This document shows, piece after piece, positions 19,784-30,367 of a stretch of DNA of 64,000 bases. The stretch is from contig JAAVTG010000137.1 of assembly GCA_011947345.1 (NCBI GenBank), positions 61,369 through 125,368 of the forward strand, given 5' to 3'. Under the pieces are notes generated by a model. The model made no database searches. It was not told where the DNA came from and saw only the letters and a list, made by a program, of their open reading frames with translations. Position numbers and translations under genes: made by a program. How positions within the stretch are numbered: the stretch's first letter is position 1; each line of letters starts with the position of its first letter. Origin of the DNA: Phytophthora quininea (lineage: Eukaryota > Oomycota > Peronosporomycetes > Peronosporales > Peronosporaceae).

Positions 19784-20600
19784 TTGGAAAGGTTGTCCCC
19801 TTCTCAATCGATAGGTGTGCCAGTGTGTTGGATCTACAAACCGCCATCGTGGAGGACAGACGGAAATACGATGGTGCTAGGCAAAGGAAAAGCTAGGCAA
19901 GTGGCTAAAAGACGACAAGGAGCTGCCCTTCTGCAGAACACAGAGAAGATGGATACGCTGCTGCGGGAGACAACCCAAATGCGCGCAATTGAATCCTCTG
20001 CGCTATCTCAAGGACGAGGGCGTGCTCGGGTCAATTTTCGCTGCCGGGGTGGTGAAATCACAATGTTGTTGGAGCTTCCGGATCAGGCCAAGCGCAAGCT
20101 GTCTACTTTCCAGCACAAGCTCCTGATGCGCACCTCCGTGGGCGGTCTGCCACAGAGTGACGAGATCTTGGATCTGTTCAACCCGAGTGGTGGCGATCTC
20201 AAGACTGTGAAGGACATCTCGGCGATCAATGAGATTGTGATATTCACCACACAGAAATTCTACATTCGGCAAGGTACTGTGGGTCGTGAAAAACTTCAGA
20301 TTGCTGTACGAGAATGAGTTGGCGGGAAATGGAGAGCGCTGTTTCGAGCAGTTCATCTTGGTGGGGAGTCCTGGAGCTGGAAAGAGCTGTATTTTGGCTT
20401 TGATGAGCTTTTTCGTCGCTGTGAGGGTTAAACGTCCTGTTCCGTGGCTACGGAAATCTAGTGGAAAAAACGATTTAGCTACGCGTGTGTGCTACAACGG
20501 CAAGCACTACACTTGGGAAGAAGGACCTGATTGTATGCTTCCGGGACTTGTCTGGCATGATGGAGACCATAGTACCCCTGGGTTTTCAGTGATGATATGA
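19784..20600 (+). pseudogene. Broken P-loop NTPase fragment, Crinkler/RHS-like
   Basis: Two overlapping frames on the plus strand appear to be one decayed gene. Frame 1 (19784-20317) contains LLELPDQAKRKLSTFQHKLL and LFNPSGGDLKTVKDISA. Frame 2 (20286-20600) contains NFRLLYENELAGN, then a Walker A motif in ILVGSPGAGKSCILALMSFF, then VPWLRK, and stops at 20600. The frame change near 20270 interrupts continuity. The combination of a GSPGAGKS P-loop with a preceding short alpha/beta region resembles the NTPase part of oomycete Crinkler (CRN) C-terminal modules and trypanosome RHS proteins, normally several hundred residues longer. No secretion signal or LFLAK-type N-terminus is visible. I treat it as a truncated remnant; homology is a recollection. 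Confidence 0.5.
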
Positions 20601-20934
20601 GCAAGGCTTGTCTTGTTGACTTCTCCAACAGTATATGATTGCCAACGCTTCATCTTTGCGCTAGCGTGGCGAATTCCTTAGCTCGTGGGTGAGATTCTTT
20701 CCTGTTCATCTTGCTCCGTGACGAGGCTGGCTGCTCTCAACACGCCGTTCAGCGTCATTATTGCCGCAAAATAAAACTTTGCACACGTCGCAGATTGCAC
20801 AAACGGGTCCCACTGTCGTTCGACGAGCTACGCTCGACTTCGGCCGCTTGCTGGCGGTCCATCGCTCTTCCTGGCCAGGCATCGCTCCTCGAGGCCACTC
20901 CCTCTTTGACCCAGCACAAGGAACGACGCAGACG
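20601..20934. other. Spacer downstream of the NTPase remnant
   Basis: 334 bases between the NTPase remnant and the next gene. I see no conserved coding signal; it should hold the promoter of the gene at 20935. Confidence 0.4.
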
Positions 20935-21719
20935 ATGACCGAGACCTCCAGTGACCAGCCCCAGGGCATCGTGCAGCTCGCGCAGTGTCTGGCCGCCGAC
21001 ATTGGCGCCGCCATGGCCGCGTCGCTGGGCGTGGCGCCCTTCATCACCATCGTGGACCGCGCCATCATCGAGAACGCCAGCGGCGCGCGTCCCCTGGGCC
21101 GCGGGCTCAAGGAGCTGAGTCTGGACTTCGTCAAGCACCCGCTGCGCTTCGTGGGCAAGCGCGAGTTCATGCTCATCTTCGGGCTCTACACGGCCACGTA
21201 CGTCAGCGCCAACGCCGTCGACACACTCTGCGAGTTCGCGGAGAAGGACAACCAGATGCCCAAGTTCGTCGCCACCACGGCTGTCAACATGTCGCTCTGC
21301 ATCGCCAAGGACCGCGCGTTTGCGCGGATGTTCGGCGTCATCGCCCCCGCGGCCTTCCCGCTGACGTCCATCGGCCTCTTCGCTGTGCGCGACTCGCTGA
21401 CGGTCGGAGCGTCCTTCAACGCCCCCAAGGTGCTGGCCAAAAGCTCGAGGATGATGCTAAGGTGGAAAAGTCCAAGGCCAACACCATCGCGCAGCTCGTG
21501 TGCCCCATGGCCGTGCAGTTCATCTCGACGCCGCTGCATCTGCTGGGTTTGGACTTGTACAACAACAAGGGCTTGCCGTTCGCAAAGCGTGCGAGCTTCG
21601 TACAGCGCGAGTACCTCAAGTCTGCGTTCGCGCGTATTGGACGCATTGGCCCCGCCTTTGGCATAGGCGGCGTCGGCAACACCTACTTCCGCGACCACCT
21701 CCGTGCAAAACTGAATTAA
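20935..21719 (+). CDS. Conserved membrane protein of unknown function
   Basis: A roughly 261-residue, intronless, probably multi-pass membrane protein. The start MTETSSDQPQG precedes LGVAPFITIVDRAIIENASG, LSLDFVKHPLRFVGKREFML, GLYTATYVSANAVDTLCEF, PKFVATTAVNMSLCIAKDR and PLTSIGLFAVRDSLTVGASF. I recall similar sequences in fungi (annotated only as sequence-orphan proteins) with the same PFxxIxDxAI, YxxxNxxxxxxE and FAxRDxLTxxASFN blocks, reminiscent of mitochondrial carrier-like repeats. At about 21440 the frame slips (run of four A) and the C-terminal half continues as CPMAVQFISTPLHLLGLDLY and SAFARIGRIGPAFGIGGVGN to the stop at 21719. Function and location are unknown. Confidence 0.72.
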
Positions 21720-21996
21720 ACAGTTGATAGGATGAGTAACCTCTGGACTGGATGCCACCGACGTCCCGCATCGTAGTAGTATCGAGCGATAGACACACTT
21801 TGGGACAATATAATATTTGTACCGCCAGTCCTTGGCTTGCTCTGCACGATGATGGTGTTGGGCTCTCGTGGTCTGTCACGCCAGAGCATTTTGTTGTCGA
21901 AAGCGGGGTGCATTAGCTTGTCTCGTATTGTATTGCATTCCCCGCGTTGCGCTCAGCGCGGAAACTAGAGAGCCTTGTCTCCTACGATTTTGCACG

Positions 21997-23280
21997 TTAC
22001 TCTTCGTTCTCATCATCATCCTGGTCGTCTCCATCTTCCTCGCCTCCCTCCTCCTCTTCCTCCTTCAATGCCACTTCTTTGATCTCCCGCTCCAGCTCGG
22101 AAAACTTTTTCAGCACCTTGCGGACACTTCGGTCAGCCTTCTCTGCATTAATGCGAGCCGCTGACGCACGAGCCTTCTGCAACTCCTTCAATAGAGGCGC
22201 GTCGGGGCCCTGTCAAACGTGTAATGTGAAATGTTATCTCTTCTGCATCAGGCGCATCCAAACTCGAGCTGCTCCCAGTCTACTAACCTCGTGCTCGGTT
22301 AGCACCTCCATCTGCTTGTCGTACGCGCGAAGGAGCAGTTTTAACAGATCCTCGGACGTCATCGCGAAGAAGTGCAGGAAGGATGGCTTCCCCACAGACG
22401 ATCGCGTGTCAAGAATCGACCCTAAATCGTCGCCCTGATCATACACATTGTTAGTTCTGCAACTTGTATCCAAACCAAGCGCAATACTGACCTTGACTCG
22501 AATGAAAGCACCCGGAAAGCCATCCAGTTCCTGGACGCCATGCAGTTTCTATAGCCACACCCGAAGATCATCAGAAAACCCACTCACTTCCACCCAAACC
22601 CACAACATTTCGCTACACACCGATGCCTGCTGCTTCGCACGGGGCCACTCCATCGCGTACCACCAGCGACACAGCAATTCCTGCGCCAGCCTCCCTTCAG
22701 CGTCTCGTACAGCTCCTCTGTGCACTCTTGCTGCTTGATCTTAATCTGCATCGCAACATCCGCATGAGTCACTAGGGCTGCATCCCTGGAAAAGAGCCCT
22801 TTGCCCCACCTTTATTACGCGCTTCTTGCTCTTGCGGGGCGACGGCCGCTTGGACATGGTGGACTTCTGCGTCTTGACTAGTGCCTCCTTCTTCTCCTTT
22901 TTGATTTCAGTCTTCACCTTCTTCCTCTTGGCCAGGCCGCTGATGGGGATGTCGTCGCTGTCGCTGTCTGACGCCGACCGCTTGCTGCTGACTCCGTTCA
23001 TGAGTTCGCTCTTCGGCTCGCTCTTCACCTCCGTCTTGACTTCTGTCTTGACCTCTGCGGCCTTGGCGGCGTTCGCGCGCAACGCAGACAGCGGCACGTC
23101 GTCATCGCTGTCGCTGTCACTGAAAGGAGCAGAGTCGAATGAGATCTACGTGGCGTACAGACGGCCAACGTCACCAATGGAGATGAAGACCGCGAGAACG
23201 GATAGAGGGTCCCTTTGTCTGCATGCTGACAGGGTGGAAGAGCGTCCGTACCTGTCGATGATCCGCGGGATGGCGCTCAT
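21997..23280 (-). CDS. Conserved nuclear-type protein with RWWYAMEWP core
   Basis: A multi-exon gene of unknown function. Exon 1 (23252-23280) encodes MSAIPRIIDR; exon 2 (22810-23119) is rich in Ser/Asp/Lys with repeated SDSDDD-type acidic patches and basic KKVKTEIKKEKK segments, suggesting a nuclear protein. Exon 3 starts at 22745 (IKIKQQECTEELYETLK) and, after a one-base frame slip near 22715, reads LLCRWWYAMEWP. Later exons give LHGVQELDGFPGAFIRVK, PSFLHFFAMTSEDLLKLLLR, AYDKQMEVLTEHE and a coiled-coil plus acidic tail (stop 21997). I recall a plant family with the same RWWYAxxxWP, GFPGxF and PSxxxFxxM blocks, also uncharacterised. Splicing around 22560-22660 is not resolved. It is divergent to RPC5. 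Confidence 0.65.
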
Positions 23281-23424
23281 GGTCGATGGTCGATGGTCCC
23301 CGACTGCAAGTGATGCGAAAATGGCAATTCGAACCTATCTAAATCACTTGATTTCACTAAGCATCGCCTTACGGAATGTACTAAGTACGCATTGACCCAA
23401 ACGCCAATCGGACTATTGGACACC

Positions 23425-25063
23425 ATGAGCAAGCAGCCGAGCCTGGCCGACGAGGACCCTGTGGTGCGCGAGATCCCCGTGCACCTGGCCGACAACCTCC
23501 GCGACAGTCTGTACGTGAATCGCACCGCCAAAACCTGCCGCTTTACTGTCGCGTCGCCCCGTTCTAACGCCTTTAATTGACTGGTTGAGCAGCTACATGG
23601 TGCAGTTCCCGTTGCGACCGAGCTACAGGCCCATGCCGGAACCGCCGCGTCATGCGCGCTTCAAGCCCAACAGCCAGATCATGCAGCTGGACTTTGCCGT
23701 GGACCAGCGTAGCAAGCACTTTGACCAGGACGCAGAAGAGTACCTCAAGCAGAAGCACCTGCGACTGCAATCCTCCAGCGTGCCGGCGCTCACCAACTAC
23801 GCCGTCGGCGTCTTCCGCCAGGGCCAGCTGCACATCACACCCGTGTCGGCAATCATACAGATGCGTCCCAGCCTGGCGCACATTGACGACGCCGCCAACG
23901 AAGAAGAAGACATGGAGGTCGAGGAGAAGGTGGAGCCGCCGCCCGCCGAGATCAAGGAGGTGCAGTTCCAGTTTAAGAAGAAGCAGTCGGAACGAGCCAT
24001 CTCTGCTATCCAGAATTCGTACGCGTACCAGAAGCAGCAGATTGACGCAGAGCAGTGGATGGAGCTGCAGGTGCAGGACAAGGACGTACGTTGTTGCTGC
24101 GATGAGGTCTTTCCTTTTAGGTGCTGTTAACGAAGTGCATACGTACCAATTGACAGAGCGCCGGGGCTGAAGACGACTTCGAGAATTTGTTCAGCGAGAA
24201 GGAGGACGAGGTGACGTCGTCCATGTCGGCTGACGAATACATTAAGGCGATGCGCTACCGAGCAATGGCTGCTGGAGGCAAACCCGCCGCCACGACACAC
24301 TCAACGCAGTTGGTTATCAAGGAACAACTTGGCATAGCCGAAGATGTGCTAATGATGATGGTGCCTGTGTGTGCTGATCAGGATAAATGCTGAAAACGAG
24401 GAGAAGGACGAGAGCATGGAGCCTGTAAAGGCCACCTTCTCGACAACGTTGATGCGAAACATGCGGATGTGTTGCGAGTACTAGCTACAGGTCAGATCAT
24501 GCATTATGATGCACTGAGCAAACTTCTTCCTGCCTACAATGAGGAGGAACTGCTTGATGCCTTGACGCACGTGGCCATCCATGTGCGAGGACGTCTACTG
24601 CCTTCAAGGTGTGTTTTCGCTTTATCAGTTGGCTTTTGCACAAAATACTAACGCTTGCACGTATCCATGTTGGTTAGTACTCTGGTGTGCACTGGCGAGG
24701 TGACCTCACGTGCAAGGAATTCGATCATCAAACAGGTGGGTTGATCGTGGTCGACTTTTGTAACTATAGCAAATTCTGACGCGCATTACATTTTTGTAGT
24801 TGACAAAGACCCCTTCCGGTGTATTGCGAGGCGAGTTGGTCGAGAAGTTATCCTTGGATGCGGACGTAGCGAAGACGATTCTGAGCGGTAAGTTTTCTTC
24901 TCTGGGCTGTTTGGGTTGGCAATTATTAATTCGTTTAAATGATGCGCCACGTCCAGAATTTGCTGTGCTCGATCCCAAGGCGCGAAAATGGAGCTTCCGG
25001 TTGGGTCCGGACGAGACTTTTGTGAAGCGATTCCCGTCTGTGGCAAAGGCGATCAAGCTTTGA
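23425..25063 (+). CDS. POLR3E: RNA polymerase III subunit RPC5 (POLR3E)
   Basis: RPC5, a subunit of RNA polymerase III that pairs with RPC4 in the TFIIF-like module. Exon 1 (23425-23510) encodes DEDPVVREIPVHLADNLRDS and exon 2 (23593-24085) encodes YMVQFPLRPSYRP, VFRQGQLHITPVSAIIQMRP, matching the Pol III-specific N-terminal domain (family: LYLFQYPxRP; ALYRQGELHLTPLxxILQLRPS). Exon 3 starts at 24157. C-terminal winged-helix-like parts follow: LATGQIMHYDALSKLLP, HVAIHVRGRLLPS and FAVLDPKARKWSFRLGPDET. An intron at 24888-24956 is in frame and free of stops. A frame slip sits near 24445, and the junction at 24380-24400 is unresolved. Confidence 0.82.
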
Positions 25064-25764
25064 CAGAGGGGTACTTACAGATAGAGGCAAACACTGGCTA
25101 TTGCATGAAGCAACTGAACCACGCATGTTCGATCAACGGACTGGGGCCTTTAACCCTCGGGGTCTTCTCGATTGCAGTGTGACTTCTTGTGCTTTGCCGT
25201 GAAATGCTGTCAATAAATGGCTTCGTGCTGATATTCAGCAAAGTGCTCGATGATACTGTGCCCATTGCGGCAATATGAGTACTGTGTGCCCACACTTGAA
25301 CACTGGCGCTCGTAATGGTCGGCCAGTAATTGCATCAGCGATTCAAGCTGTCGGAGGTTGGTGCTCAAGAAGATAAAAGTTGCTGTATCACCCATTATTT
25401 AGACTTGGTTCGCATGAATGCCAAAGCCATTGCTCTCCACTGAGCGTACTCTTCTGGTGTAGCTACAACTGCTGCATTTGGCCTCGGACTATGCGCCACT
25501 GTCGTTGCCGTAGCTCGCAACTGCTGCAACACGCGCTGCTGGGATTTCGTCGTTGGTGTCGTTTCCCCATGTGTTCTGCTTCTGTCTCTTCACTCTCTCC
25601 TCGTCTTCCTCCTGCTCATGCCGTTGCTGCTCTGTTAATCTTCTAGCCGCCAACTCACTTGCCGTCATCCGACGTTTTTCCTATCTCCGACTGCGCCATT
25701 GAGCGACAGTTGACACTGTGTCTGTATACAGACAAACCCAACTTCAGCCAACACCCAAAGCCTC
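25064..25764. other. Convergent intergenic region, no gene seen
   Basis: 701 bases between the stops of RPC5 and ORC6. Short open frames here have no recognisable motif, and the plus-strand segment 25480-25700 is Cys/Ser-rich low-complexity translation that I regard as non-coding. Confidence 0.45.
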
Positions 25765-26420
25765 TCAAACAACTAGCTCTCTCACCTCTATAGACGACAC
25801 AATGGCCTCGAACGACTTGTTGTTGCCACACACTGCTTCCACCAGTCTGCCCTGGTTCACATTCATCTGCAAAGCAACCCCCACGTCAATCGCCCCTCGT
25901 CCTTGCAAGCAGCATCCTACTGACCCCACCTTGGCCTTCTTGCTGACTGCATACAAACATGCCGCCACGAACACTGGCTCTCGGTCGCTCATGGAACTCA
26001 TTACAGGCCCCAGCGGATGCCTGGCCTTCCTCCGCTTGTTGCTGGCCGCCACTTGCCCCAAGTAGGCGCGATACTCGTCCAGGACGCGGCCCACGATCTC
26101 GGTGAGCGCCTCGCAGCCGAACTTGATGCACAGCGCGGCAGGTGACGTACGTACCACCTTCTGTGCACTCACTGCGTTCACCACTTTGGGCATCGTGGCG
26201 TTCACGACGCGGACGCTGCTGCCTGCGCATTTGGCCAGCTTCTTCTTGTCCACCGACACACTGAGCGCCTGCCCGCCACCAGCAGACACGCAGCGGAGCC
26301 TGCGAACTGGTCCAGGCTTGCAGACTTCTTGGCCAATGTAAGACGCAGATACTCCTTTCCTTTCGCTACCACGGCCGCCGGAAGCCCGCCATACCGCACT
26401 GCGATCTGCTCAACGTCCAT
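25765..26420 (-). CDS. ORC6: Origin recognition complex subunit 6 (ORC6)
   Basis: ORC6-like protein with the TFIIB-like cyclin fold that helps ORC load the MCM helicase. The N-terminus MDVEQIAVRYGGLPAAVVAK is followed by GKEYLRLTLAK, matching the family's AxxYLRLSxxK. After a one-base slip near 26280 the frame continues ALSVSVDKKKLAKCAGSS, then PAALCIKFGCEALTEIVGRV (family: LAVQFGCxxAxxxAxxIL), REPVFVAACLYAVSKKAKV, and NQGRLVEAVCGNNKSFEAIV at the end (family KVDKxxLxxxxxxxxxxF). An in-frame, stop-free intron probably occupies 25867-25929. It is head to head with the GRIP gene (98 bases). Confidence 0.78.
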
Positions 26421-26518
26421 GATCTCAAAATGGCTTCAGTAGCCACAGCTGTTGAGCACTATGCTGTGTAACTGTCATGTTACAGCTAGCGACTATTTTG
26501 CCACGTTTTGCCTTCGCG

Positions 26519-28395
26519 ATGGAAGCTGAAGACGCATCGCCCGTGGAGACCCCGCTGGTAGCTGTCCATGACAGGAATGCTCTATAGTTGTATGATCCCT
26601 AAAACTTGTCTGTCTGCAGACGTGGAGGAGCCCCAAGCGCCCAGGCAGACGCCGTCTCCGCCGCGCTCTGGGGGTAGCGACGTCGTGCGGCTCTGGAAGG
26701 AGCGGATGACGCGCATGGAGCTACTGCTAAACAAGAAGAGCGCCAAGATCCAGGAGATGGAGGAGACAGAGAACAAGTTGAAGAGGCTGCTGGCCATGGC
26801 CAAGCGCAGTATCGACAACAGTAAACAGGAGCTGGCGGAAAAGACGAGGAGCTGCAGACTCTGCGGGAGGAGGCAACACGCAGCTCCCAGACCAGACACT
26901 CGTGGTTTGTGGACGCGGCCACGAGAGATCCCAAGCAGATCGTCCACAAAGTGGCCCACGGCAGCCTGCTGTGGTGTCTGGTGGAGTACGCCAACGAGAA
27001 CGAGTTTGACGAGTCCAAGGAGTTGGCGTGGCACTGCTTTCGCAATGAAGGAGAGATCCAGGCCTATGCTAACCGAGCCTCTGGAGAGCCGTTGAAGCTG
27101 CCGGAGCTGTCGTTGACGCCGTACGAAGTGGAACGCATGGTACGTTGTTGCCAGATTAAATAGGTGGGGTTACGGGGATGCAGTGTTTGATGGTCATATG
27201 CGTGTGATTTTAGAAAAAGATCTGAAGGAAGAGGTCGATCGCGTTCAAGAGGAGTTCCGTCGCTACCGAGTGCGATCGGAGATCACAAGAAAGCAGAAGG
27301 ATGCCGAAATTCGAAAGGTTTGGGCTTTGTTTTGTTGGATATCAAGAGGAAAAGTTAATGCATTAATATGTCATGTTGTAAATGCAGATAAGCGCGAATG
27401 TGATGGCGAAGCAGACTGAACAGATATCGGAAACAGATCTATCTGGCGAGCTTCAGTCGTCAAAAGCGCAGATCCGTCGGCTCACAAAGACACAAGCGGA
27501 GGCCGAAGAACGCGTACGTCTTGCATACACACTTTTCTGGTCGTGGTGGTCGTACTAATATGTGCCCTTCTTCACTAACTGTACCCAGGAATCCGAGTGG
27601 AGGCGAAAGTTTGAGAAACTGATGAAGGATTATGAAAAACTGAGCGGCACAATGGGAGAAACAGTCCTAGCAATGGAATGGAGAGAGCGGTAAGGACTCT
27701 GCTTATTGTGTAAAGGGCTTGTTGTGTGGCTAACAGGGGAGGTTTGTGCGCGATAGTTATGAGCAGTCTGTCCGCGAGAAGCAAGAAATGGAAAAGAAGA
27801 TGGAGGAGCTGAAGATGATGTCGAGCGGCCCCTTTGGAAGTGCTGACAGCGGCAACGGTGATCTGCAGTCGCTGCGGCAGGAATTCGCTCAGTATCGCAA
27901 GCGGCGTTAAATGCTGTAGAGCAGAAGGAGAAGGAGCTGAGCGACATTCAGGCGCACTACCACGAGAACGGTGGTGGCAGTAATGGCGGCAGTGCCTCTG
28001 CTAGCCGCACGAACAGCTACAAGGAGATTCGCGTCCGTCGTATGAGCATGGAGTCGAACAGCAGCTTGTCCGGATTTGAAACCCCAAATGCCACCAAGAC
28101 CAACGAGTATCTGAAGAACATAGTGTACAAGTACATGGCCTCGGATCAAGATGAGGTGCGTACGCATTTCGATATGATCGGTGATGTGATAAACTGACAC
28201 ATCGATTGTTGTACACGGACAACCAGGCCAAGGAGCACATGGAGAAGGCTATCGCAACCGTGTTGAACTTCACACCAGCGGAAATTGCTTCGATTCAGGT
28301 TTGCAGATCCTGCATTTCAACGGATTGACACATTGCTGACTCTCTTGCTCGTGTTGAAGGAGAAACGTAAGCAGCAACAGGGTTGGTTCTGGTAA
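26519..28395 (+). CDS. GRIP-domain golgin
   Basis: A coiled-coil protein ending in a GRIP domain, which binds Arl1-GTP and tethers golgins to the trans-Golgi. Several exons give ERMTRMELLLNKKSAKIQEM, then a globular stretch (SLLWCLVEYANENEFDESKE), more coiled coil (DLKEEVDRVQEEFRRYRV, ESEWRRKFEKLMKDYEKLSG) and a Ser-rich linker. The C-terminal GRIP module is NEYLKNIVYKYMASD, KAIATVLNFTPAEIASI, with the conserved EYLKNxxxKYM tyrosine. The last residues are QGWFW. One-base slips occur near 26848 (run of four A) and 27905. The junction of exon 1 (MEAEDASPVETPL) with exon 2 does not fit a phase perfectly, which may be another slip. Confidence 0.83.
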
Positions 28396-28412
28396 TAACA
28401 AATGAGTTTTGC

Positions 28413-30091
28413 TTAATTGAGATCGTTGAGCGTTGCTGGTGAGCTTGATGGGGTAATGTACGTATCGCTCCACTCATAGAGGGAAGACCTGCCGTGAAGA
28501 TTCAGTTCGTCGCGTGCGATATCCACAGCATTCAGGTTGAGAGCTTTTTCTTCGCAGCTCGGGCAGATGACAGTCAGGTGCTGCACTAACCGACGGTCGG
28601 ACAGAATGAAAGTCAGATTGTGCGGCTTGCGGCAGTCGGAGCACATGTACTGGTCGCAAAGTTGGCATTGGTGCCCTGGTCGCTCGCTCTTGACGGGGCT
28701 CAACCGTCTGAGAGCAGTGGCAAGAAAGTTGGATACGGCAGATCGCTTGCGTGCACAGGAAACACAGGGTTCCTCGTCGACTGAGGAGTCGAATGGAGTT
28801 GGAGCCGACACTGCACGCTGTCGCTGCCGAAAGGCCCACTTAATCTTCTTCATCTGACAGCAGTACACATTCCTGGATACGGAGAGCACTGCGCGAGCGG
28901 CCGACCGCGTAATAATGGAGCGTGCAAGGCCCTCGGCAGGACTCATGAACCCTTTCACAAACACGTCCGTCTCGCGAGCATTTTTCTGTCGGTAAAGCGC
29001 GCACACTGACATGTTGCCACGGACTGCCGCAGCACGGGCTGGAGTCTCGGAAATTGGATTGAGTGGATCAGTTGATAGCCCACTCGCTCTCCGTTGCGAA
29101 GGTACTCAATGCCTGTGGCCTCCAGATAGACAAAGTCGCGGTTCTTGATCACTGCGCGCGCTTTCGCCGACTGACCTTTTTCAATCCACTTGACCGTCAC
29201 CGAGTGATACGGGTCTTCCGGTGAGGAGCAACAAGCGTGGCTAATACACTGCCACGTACAAGGCCATCCTTCACGTACGACGTCTTGACACGCATCTGGT
29301 CCAGCGTCGGTGAAACGAGGCCGTAGACAGCGTCTTCTAGATCTCCTTTGACGGCTCCTACTGCCAAGACTACCGGCGGTGGAGACGTTGATCGTTCCAT
29401 ATGAACTGGCGCTCGGAAATTGTTGCGACCTGCTGCTGCTCCTGCGGCTGCAGCGATTCCGGCGAAGGGGCTGCCTCCCAACGTGCGCTTGGTGTACGAC
29501 CGCAGACCGTCCTTTTCAAACATAAACTTCCATTGCTGCTTGTCCACCTTGCCTCCATTTTCCGCTAGAAACTGCTGGTATCCGACGATGTTGTTGACGA
29601 CGATGTTCTGCGCCAGCGCCACCAAGCCGTCCACAGCCTCGGGCGAGATCGACAGCGGCGCGAACGGACTGGTGAAGCGCTCGCTGACTGCTGCAGACGT
29701 CCTCGGCTCGGACCAGTCGTCGCTGCGGAACTCGCTGCTCTCGGCGCGGCCTACGCTGCTGTGGCTGTGCACGTATCTCCTCCTGCTCTCCGACCGCATC
29801 GAACGAATGTGATGCGAGCTCCGAGTCGATCTCGGCGAGAAGCTGGCTGCGGAGCTGGCTGCGCAACTGGTGTGGTGCTGAGCCTGCTTCTAGTGGACAC
29901 GCATAGAGTCGAATGCTGTTACTTAGCCAGGTGGAGGCTGCTGGCGTCGACTCGACCAGCAGGTGTGGCCGTGAGTCAGAGCATGGAGCAGATCCGGCAG
30001 GATCGGCCGGGAACACGCTGCACATCCCACGATTCGGAATCGGTGTCTGCCCGTCAGGCTCGCCTGCACAGTCCCGTAGCAGCACGCTCAT
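28413..30091 (-). CDS. START-FYVE-like lipid-binding protein
   Basis: An oomycete START-FYVE-type protein: a lipid-binding START-like region followed by a FYVE-like zinc finger, a large lineage-specific family in oomycetes. The N-terminal half has SPEAVDGLVALAQNIVVNN and WKFMFEKDGLRSYTKR; the middle has VYGLVSPTLDQMRVKTSYVK, YHSVTVKWIEKGQ, RNGERVGYQLIHSIQFP and RGNMSVCALYRQK; the finger has CVSCARKRSAVSNFL, CQLCDQYMCSDCRK and VICPSCEEKA, giving eight ordered cysteines but without a canonical RRHHCR motif. Frame slips near 29215 and 29070 restore a continuous domain order. The start at 30091 is uncertain; another ATG at 29799 is possible. The stop lies 17 bases from that of the GRIP gene. Confidence 0.75.
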
Positions 30092-30367
30092 GCGCTTGGA
30101 AGGAGACCTATACAGCTATGCGTGGCCTGTTGCCTGTACTGTGCTCGTACACGAAGGCAACTGCTCATGCTGGTCTCTCCGTCAGGCGCAGGCTGCGGCG
30201 TCTAATCCAGCCACAAGTCACATTTTGTTGCTATCGTTTCGACACATCCACTGTGTGTCCCACATCGATTACCTCGGTTGAGTGACCCCTCGGCTCGAGT
30301 GCCGTCCAGTTCGAACTGCTGGCTGTGCATCTCCTCAAGTTGACGGGCTTGGCCCAGTACGAAAGCC

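Noticed and set aside
25380..25760. Cys/Ser-rich plus-strand ORFs downstream of RPC5
   Set aside because: Composition fits pyrimidine-rich 3' sequence rather than a protein; no start context or motif.
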